Source: Ophiura sarsii (taxonomy: Eukaryota; Echinodermata; Ophiuroidea; Amphilepidida; Ophiuridae). Taken from it: a stretch of DNA of 64,000 bases. Where the stretch lies: NCBI GenBank assembly GCA_035610835.1, contig CM069449.1, positions 44,846,768 to 44,910,767 of the forward strand. Reading direction: 5' to 3'. The notes under the pieces are model-generated. The model was not told the origin of the DNA, did no database searches, and was given only the letters and a program-made list of their open reading frames with translations. This document shows, one piece after another, positions 56,771 to 64,000 of this stretch; position 1 is the first letter of the stretch; every line of letters starts with the position of its first letter. The position numbers and the translations under genes were made by a program.

Positions 56771-59700
56771 ATGATGGCAAACCAAATCAACACTAGGGTT
56801 AAAGTTCCTAATATAACGTCTCATGGATCAGACTCAGATTTTTCTAAATCAACTGATGACGACATGCCCCCAACCCGAAAAGGAGGAGTAAGCTTGACGG
56901 CAGAGCGCGCAATAGGAGACCACTTGCAACATGCAAGACAAATATCACTATATCTACCATGAATGTGAGAACTATCAGAGAGAGTCGATGTAGGGAGGAG
57001 CTTGTATCCAATCTAATGAAATGTACAATTGACATGATCGGGATACAGGAACACGGCATTGTCCATGATCCAGTGAAGTATGAGAGCATATGGGTGGAAC
57101 TCTGATCACTACCTCAGCAACAAGAAATAAAGCAGGTGCAGCTGTAGGTGGAGTCGGGATATTACTCAATAACAGAGCACTCAGATCATTAGCAAGTATC
57201 AAGCCACATTCTGATTGTACACTCATAGTCAACTTCCATGGTAACCCAGCAACAACTGTAGTGGTGACCTACTGCCCTACAAATGTGGCGGATGAAGACA
57301 TCGTAGGTGATCACTACAACAGTCTAAAGGGGAAATAGACTCCATTCCAGCACACAACATCTTGCTTGTTGTTGGCGACTTCAATGCTAGGCTTGGAAAG
57401 GATGACGCCAAATTCACATACCATGATGACACAAATAGAAATGGAGAGTACCTAGCAGACTTGGCTAAAGAGAAAGATCTTATAATCGCAAATACTTACT
57501 TCCGCAAGAAAAAAGGCAAGTTGTGGACATATGTCAGCCCAGGCGGCAACAAACTACAGCTGGACTACATCCTTGTCAGGCGGAAATGGCGAAACAGTGT
57601 TCTAAATTCTGAAGCATATAACACCTTTGCTAGTGTGGGATCTGACCATAGAATCGTCTCTGCTCGTATCCGATTAAGCCTCAGAAAGAGTAAAATCATC
57701 AAACGGAAAAAGCAATACGACTGGAAGCTACTTACAACTGATAATGATCTGCAAGCCAAATATAGCATAGAGGTGCATAATAGGTTTCAACCCCTCCAGG
57801 GTGAAGTAGAAACTGCATCTGAGAAATATTCCAGATTCATTAAAGCCACTCAAGATGCTGCAGAGGAAGTGATTCCTGTGAGAAAAAAAGAGAAAATATC
57901 CTACTTTTCAAATGACGCCCAGGTATCAAGGGCGAGATCACAAATTGAAGCAGCGTATGCAAAATACCAACTGGACACTAATGACGAGGAAAATTGGAGA
58001 AATTATAAGGAGGCTAAGAAGAGCCTAGGGGAGGTTATGATCATGTGAAAAGGAAGACCTTACCAACAAGCTTAGAGAGGTAGAAAATGCCCACATAAAC
58101 TGCAAGCATGGTAAGAGTTGGAAACTGATCAACAAAATATCAGGAAGATTGACTACAAGAAAGGGACAAATCAAAGGATCCACGCAAAAGGAGAGACTAG
58201 ATAATTGGTATACTCATTTCAAAAATCTACTTGGGACCCCACCGCACATAAGTAAGGGAGCACATCGAAACTCGACCGCCCGGCAACCGCCGGTTCCGTG
58301 CAGTTCCGTGAGGTTGCAGCCGGTTTCTATTGTTCTAAACAATGATATGCGGTCCAACCGGGCGAAACCGCCGGTTGCCGCGCGGTCGAGTTTTGATTTG
58401 CTCCCTAATGAGGATGAGGAAAGTGCCCCAGTACTACCAAATCTCAGCATAAAAAAGGACCCTTTGACTTGGAGGAATATGTGAAGGCTAAGAAGGCACT
58501 TAGATGGTATCACACCTGAAATGCTTAAAAGATGTGATTTAGATAATATCATTCTGGACTTCTGCAACGATGCCTTGATGAACGGGAAAAAGCCAGACCA
58601 ATGGTCTATTCGCAACATAATCATAATACCAATACCAAAATCAGGTGATCTCAGCTTGGGAGGCAACTACCGTGGAATAAGTCTGAGCTCAATTGTTGCC
58701 AAGCTATAATACAACAAGATGATACTCAACAGAATCAGACCGGAGCTTGACATCCACCTGAGAGCTAATCAAAATGGCTTTCGAGTTGGACGTACCACGG
58801 TTGGCCACATTCTTGCCCTCCAAAGAATTATTGAGGGAATTAGATCAAACAACCTGCCAGCCATCATAACCTTTATTGACTTCAAGAAGGCGTTTGACAC
58901 AATACATAGGGGACGAATGCTGCAAATTCTGAAGGCCTATGGTATACCTGAGCAGCTTACAAATGCGATTGCAGAAATATACAAGGACACCAAGGCAAAG
59001 GTTATATCACCTGATGGGGAAACAGAGGAATTTGAAATACTGGCTGGAGTACTACAATGTGACACCCTGGCTCCTTATCTCTTCGTCATTGTTCTCGACT
59101 ACGCCCTAAGAGAGGCCATAGACGAAGATGAGGAGCTAGAATTCCGCTTAACAAAGAGAAGCAGCAGACGAATAGGCCCAACCACAGTTACTGAACTTGA
59201 CTTTGCTGACGACATTGCACTGTTGTCTGAAGAAGTGTCTCAAGCGCAATCACTACTTAACAGTGTGGAGACTTCGGTGGGTAATGTTGGGCTCAAAATG
59301 AACGCTGCAAAGACAAATTACATGTTACAAGCGAAGATATGCGCCTTGATAAAGTGGAGGACTTCAAGTACCTTCGAGCCTGGATGAACAGTACTGAAAA
59401 GGACATTAAAACACGCAAAGCAGCTGCATGGAGAGCTTGTGGCAAACTTAGGCCAAATCACTATCCAGAAAGCTCAAAGAAAGGCTGTTCATAGTCTGCT
59501 ACTGTAGAATCAGTCCTCCTCTATGGATGGGAGTCATGGACAGTCACCCCAAAGCTTAGTAAACAGCTGGACGGATGTTACACTAGAATGCTTAGAACTG
59601 TGTTCAACATCAACTGGAGACAGCATGTGACCAATAAGGACCTGTACACGGATATGCACAAAGTCTCGGATAAGATCAGGGAGCGTAGATCAAGATTTGC

Positions 59701-59975
59701 AGGACACTGTTTCAGAGGGTCCAATGAGCTGGTCTCCAAACTCATACATTGGGCACCAAAACATGGAACAAGAAAGTGTGGTAGACCCACATAATTATAT
59801 TTTTAAATCTATGGGTAGACCAGCCCTAAATCTACATTGACTTACTAAAGCTTGACACAGGATTGCAGGTAGATGAAATCAAGACAGCTATGTTGGATAG
59901 GAAGATTTGGAGAAGCATCGTGGTTCGGGAATATCCTCCGCCATAAGTCAAGTAAGTCAAGTCAAGTCATATCCC
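56771..59975 (+). pseudogene. AP-endonuclease LINE (RTE-like?), frameshifted
   Basis: Endonuclease: MNVRTIRESRCREELVSNLM and IDMIGIQEHG near 56959-57060, then AAVGGVGILL, VVVTYCPTN, VVGDFNARLG and SVGSDHRIV. RT: DGITPEMLKRCDLDN, RNIIIIPIPKSGD, NYRGISLSSIVAKL followed by an in-frame stop (58707), ANQNGFRVGRTT, ITFIDFKKAFDTIH (motif A), LAGVLQCDTLAP (Gly to Cys in the usual QGD) and LDFADDIALLSE (motif C). C-terminus: RSRFAGHCFRG and KCGRPT. The tail is (AAGTC)n at about 59945-59975. Several frameshifts and a MITE insertion make it non-functional. Clade is uncertain. Confidence 0.85.
58256..58405. mobile_element. Harbinger-like foldback MITE inside the LINE
   Basis: TAA at 58253-58255 and 58406-58408. 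Tips GGGAGCACATCGAAACTCGA and TCGAGTTTTGATTTGCTCCC, arms continuing with CGGCAACCGCCGGTT and its mirror. 150 bp and GC-rich. A 3-bp TAA target and GGG..CCC tips fit PIF/Harbinger. Confidence 0.88.
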
Positions 59976-60100
59976 AAAGGTTGACGGCTAAATAATAAAT
60001 ATAAATGGTACACACAACAGGGCATAATTAACCATGGTCAGAGCGCAAAGTCAAGATAATGAACTGTAATTTAAATTCATTTCATGGAATCTCTTTCATA

Positions 60101-61470
60101 AAGTCCCCAGAACTATATGTTCTAGGGACTCCCCTGCTGAAGCCTGCTTACCGTGGTTCGATGTTGATCTGACTAATTTGCATCTTCTCCGGAGATGCGG
60201 GTACTCCAAACCTGAAGTATTTTCAATATTTCAGAGACTGGAAACACGGGTCTGCCGATGTGACGTCACCCCCAACATCACGCGCCAGCACGTCACGCGC
60301 CAGCACGTGGGGGCACTACACTAAATCCTTGCGCGTTCGGTGTAGGGTTCGGAGAAATAGTACCTATATCAATTTGATCATCGTCCCAGGGGAAGCAAAT
60401 GGAAGAAAATCTTGCTTATTTTTTATGAAAAAGATAGAATAGAACCTCAGCATTGCTAATGTGGTCAAAAATCGTCGGAATCGAATACGCACGGGAGCCT
60501 AGGCTGCGGAAGGATATCATTGTCGGAACCGGTGAGGAAGCGAAAATATCGGTTTAAAATGGTGAGGGCGCTGTTTAGGTGCCCGTAGCGAAAAAGTTGA
60601 TCTAGATGGGTCAAGAAAAATCAAGTTTAAAATAAAATTCAACACATATCTAATACATTCATGCGAAATAAAAACTTCCATCATTGTTACGTGGGGTAAA
60701 AATACGGTCTTGAAAATGGGCCGAAACGCGTGTATTTCAATGGGTGAGTTATTTAGTGGTGTGCCCCCACGTCACGCGCCAGCACGTCACGCCCAGCCCG
60801 TCAACCTATTTCACTTGGAGGGGGCACTACACTAAATCCTTGCGCGTTTGGTGTATGGTTCAGAGAAATAGTACCTATATCAATTTGATCATCGTCCCAG
60901 GGGAAGCAAATATAATTAAATCTTGCTGTTTTTTATGAAAAAGGTAGAATAGAACCTCAGCATTGCTAATGTGGTCAAAATCGTCGGAATCGAATACGCA
61001 CGGGAGCCTAGGCTGCGGAAGGATATCGTGGCCGGAACCGGTGAGGAAATTATTGGTTTAAAATGGTGAGGGCGCTGTTTAGGTGCCCGTAGCGGAAGAG
61101 TTGATCTAGATGGGTCAAGAAAAATCAAGTTTAAAATAAAATTCAACACATATCTGAGACATGCATGCAAAATTAAAACATCCATCATTGTTACATGGGG
61201 TAAAAAAACGGTCTTGAAAAAGGGCCAAAATGCATGTATTTCAATGGGTGGGGGGGGGGGGGGAATCATTTAGTGGTTTGTCCCCTTGGACACCTTCAAA
61301 GCATCCAAACTACTTCTGCTTTTTTGCAGTGGGGATTTGGGCCGGCTGGAGATCAACATCGAACCACGGTAAGCAGGCTTTGGCAGGGGAGTCCCTAGAA
61401 CATATAGTTCTGGGGAAGACTCCCCTGCCAACCTGCTTGCCGAATGGTTCGATGTTGATTTGACTAATCA
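60101..61470. mobile_element. Large foldback with an internal tandem duplication
   Basis: Left arm CCCCAGAACTATATGTTCTA, GGGACTCCCCTGC, TACCGTGGTTCGATGTTGAT. Its mirror is at about 61340-61415, and a further partial copy in left-arm orientation lies at 61415-61470. Inside are two tandem copies of a unit of roughly 490 bp (about 60265-60760 and 60765-61265), each with CACTACACTAAATCCTTGCG, ATCAATTTGATCATCGTCCC, GGGAGCCTAGGCTGCGGAAG and GAGGGCGCTGTTTAGGTGCC. Non-coding. Confidence 0.7.
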
Positions 61471-61678
61471 ACCCAGTTTAGCACAGAACCTGACGGAGGC
61501 GTAAAAAGCCAAAACCGTGTGCAGTATTAATTAATTTGTAAGATCAGATCATCGGACCCATATCTTCATGATGTCGAGGTCAAAATCGAATCAAGGTAAC
61601 CTTAATCTCAATTTCGCGTTTATCAAAACCGAAAGGACTTAGCTCAACCCCAAATAAATAACTGATAAACCAACTCAC

Positions 61679-64000
61679 CTAGTTTCTTGGTTGTTTGCCC
61701 AACGGTCTGGCTAAGACCGTACGGGCGAACTGTCCCCTGAGCGAGTTCCCGCCAAAAGCCATGTAATAGGCGGCGGAAAATGTCGTCAAGGAATTCCAAG
61801 AAACGGCCTCACAGATCTCCTTCACGGACAACCCCCTGGTGGTATGCCCATGAAGTTGCAATATTATGTGTCGAGTGCGCGGAGGTACGATCGTCATTAA
61901 TAATTGCATTTGAGTCTCTAACTACCTGAACTATCCAGCATGCAATAGTACTTATCGCCGCTGGCCTGTGTGGCTCAGAATGTGTTAAAAGAGCTGATCA
62001 ATGTTGTTACCACTTACTTCGGACATCCTATCAGACAGCGAACGGGGCACCATAACCTGCCATCGTGTACAGACGAGTCCGAATTCAAAAAGGGTAGGTA
62101 AAGGTAAACGGAAAAGACAATGTGTGTAGTTCAGAACACCTTTGCGCAGAGGCAAGGGCTACGAGAATTACTGTTTTCAGAGTGATATTCTTGAGGATCG
62201 CCTTCGCCATAGGCTCGAATGGCGGACCCTTGAGATAGTCGAGAACAGTATTAAGCTCCCTGGCAGGTACGAACTTTCTAGTTGGAGGCTTCTCGTTGAA
62301 CATTTCCTTCAATAGAAGACTGATCTCTCTGCCATCATTGACAGAGGATCCGTCTTCAAAACCTTCATGGACTGACATAATTGCGGGCTTATAGTTCCGG
62401 ATAGGAGCTGCCTGGAGTTCAGAATCTCTCGGTTAGGAATTGCGAAATGCAGTTCACATCTGCTCGAGTGGGAGAGATATCTCTCTCAGCACACCACTCG
62501 TAGTAGGGAGCCACACGCTTAGAGTATGTTGTAAGCGTAGATCGGCGTCGACCTGAGGCCACCAAGCCTGCAGTTCGTCGAGAAAGGCTTTTCTCCTGGC
62601 AACGATGCCGGATAATGGCCATACAGTCAACTTGAGGTGCTCGCAGCTCGTATGAAAGGGGCTATAAGCAAGACGTAACAGTCCTCTCGCGCCACCTTTT
62701 CTACCACTTTCGGGAGCAGCGAGATTGGAGGGAAGGCATAAGCCGTCAGTCCCTTCCAGTCTACTGACAGAGCGCCTACACCATGTGATCAATCTCAACA
62801 CAACTCGACACTCGACACCATGTGATCAATCTCATGGCGTGGTAACAAAGGGTAGGAGATATCGTCCCACGCTCCTTGTTCAGGTATGCTACCACCGTCG
62901 AGTTGTCCGTCTGGACAAGGACATTGTGTCCCTGCAGATCGGACTCAACCCAAAGGAGAGTTTTCTCCATTGCCCAAAGTTCGAGCAGGTTGATGTGTAC
63001 TTGAGCTTCTATGCTCGACCACTGGCCCTGTTGTCGAGCCAGTGACGAGCCAGTGAAGAGCCAGTCGAAGGTTGGTACCACCAATGGAGTTCCTCCTTGA
63101 TCAGGTCTGAAACAGGAACAGTGGCGTAGCCAGGTTATTCATATTGGGGGGGGCGAGAACTGAAAATGAACCGACAAGATTTTGTTGAGTCAAGACACGC
63201 GCGCATAGCGCGCGAATTTTTTTGACTTTACACCTATTTTTGGCACGATTGAGGTACATTTTGGCTCTAAACAAGCTTGTACCAACGAATATTGCATTTA
63301 GGTGACTGTTATGCGCGCATAGCGCGCGAAATTTTTTCATATGTGTACTTTTGACCATCATAATTCCATGATTCCTCTGGTCAAATGAACCGACAGTGCC
63401 AATCTCAACCGACACGACGTCAATATTGGGGGGGGGGGGCGATCGCCCCCCTCGCCCCCCCTCTGGCTACGCCACTGAACAGGAACCATCCTGGACACTT
63501 CGTGAACACTCGGCTTGTATGCACCAGCAGGTGAATCTGAATTACCCTCATATATATGGAACCGGCAAAACGGAATCAGATCCCTCATATTGGCCATAAG
63601 GCCCAGAACTCTGAGCCAAGCCACTGCTGGCGCTACGCTCGCTTCCACTAGGATGCGTGCGCATGCAGCCAGGTTGTTATCCGAGCCAGGGAAGGCATGG
63701 CCCGACCATTCGTCTAGCCATGCTCCGAGGATTGTCGGAAGTTGTGTAGACACGATGTGGAACTATTTGTAGATCACTGCAAAGCCCAGTCGCGTGATCA
63801 CCTGGATGTGACTAGCTGTATGTGGTGCGCAGTCTCTTCACGAGTATCCGTGTATACCAGCCAAGAGCCAATCGTCCAAAATGACGCCTCTGTGTCTCAA
63901 GTATGCTCCCACCGGGTGACGTGGAGAGGCTGAAGGGTAGACATGTAACATCTGTGGTAAGCCCAACCTTGTACTTGAAACCGCCACCATTTCTGGTCTG
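61679..64000 (-). pseudogene. DIRS-type retroelement: RT, RNase H and tyrosine recombinase
   Basis: On the minus strand from the window edge: HRGVILDDWLLAG near 63880 (RT catalytic DD), AWLRVLGLMANMRDLIPFCR at about 63640-63580, RNase H (INLLELWAMEKTLLWVE, VQTDNSTVVAYLNKERGT) at 63084-62850, a linker, then the tyrosine recombinase. The recombinase N-terminal part is STLTTYSKRVAPYYEW (62622-62440). ILVALASAQRCSELHTLSF has the first catalytic Arg, and LHGHTTRGLSVKEICEAV with FSAAYY has HxxR and the Tyr nucleophile (61909-61700). Frameshifts separate the parts, and an hAT-like MITE is inserted. The family is clear; the element is degraded and cut by the window edge. Confidence 0.85.
63119..63477. 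mobile_element. hAT-like MITE inside the DIRS element
   Basis: Tips CAGTGGCGTAGCCAGG and CTGGCTACGCCACTG, flanked by the exact 8-bp repeat AACAGGAA (63111-63118 and 63478-63485). A G-tract lies inside each end, as in the element at 25892. The internal word CGCGCATAGCGCGCGAA occurs twice (about 63199-63216 and 63313-63330). Confidence 0.88.

Overview
This window looks like AT-rich genomic DNA from an invertebrate animal, most likely a deuterostome such as an echinoderm or hemichordate. The evidence is spliced genes with GTAAGT/AG introns, rhodopsin-type GPCR paralogs, a thrombospondin-repeat/PLAC secreted protein, and a repeat load of CR1/L2, Tx1/L1-like, AP-endonuclease, Ty3/gypsy and DIRS retroelements, mariner relics and many MITEs. 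A 2A-like motif (GDIECNPGP) in the CR1/L2 element fits elements known from sea urchins and amphioxus. I cannot name the species.

Host genes. (1) Three loci belong to one class A GPCR family: locus A (+, last exon, 2780-6363), locus B (-, three exons, 12993-10132) and locus C (+, first exon, 22336-22985). All three are broken, each differently. A has a CR1/L2 LINE inserted one codon before NPxxY. B has a frameshift just after the ERY triplet. C has a TTAA-flanked foldback MITE in TM1. For A and C, removing the insert and one target-site copy restores the frame exactly. (2) A short secreted cysteine-rich peptide gene lies on + at 29322-32054 and has a signal peptide and a KR site. (3) A complete six-exon secreted TSP1/PLAC gene lies on - (50436-40504, about 446 aa). 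Its internal tandem duplication produced a chimeric exon.

Mobile DNA, left to right: a TIR element containing a tRNA-like box (reversed) at 137-767; a gypsy pol relic at 760-1965; a CR1/L2 LINE with intact EN-RT at 2905-6211; a motif-array foldback at 7061-8246; a Tx1-like LINE at 14723-18050; a 60-bp minisatellite at 20545-21740; an hAT-like MITE at 25892-26183; TTAA MITEs throughout; a second Tx1-like LINE (-) at 35985-40020, split by a 1.2-kb mariner-type element and a CTAGTC-motif foldback; duplicated copies of the tRNA-box element at 46719-55745, carrying a nested mariner and a mariner MITE; an AP-endonuclease LINE at 56771-59975 with a Harbinger-like MITE inside; a large foldback at 60101-61470; and a DIRS-type tyrosine-recombinase retroelement (-) at 61679-64000 with an hAT-like MITE.

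Much of the interest is in the insertion record. Several insertions have target-site duplications that can be read directly. Two can be compared with an unoccupied paralogous site inside the same window, which gives a relative order of events.
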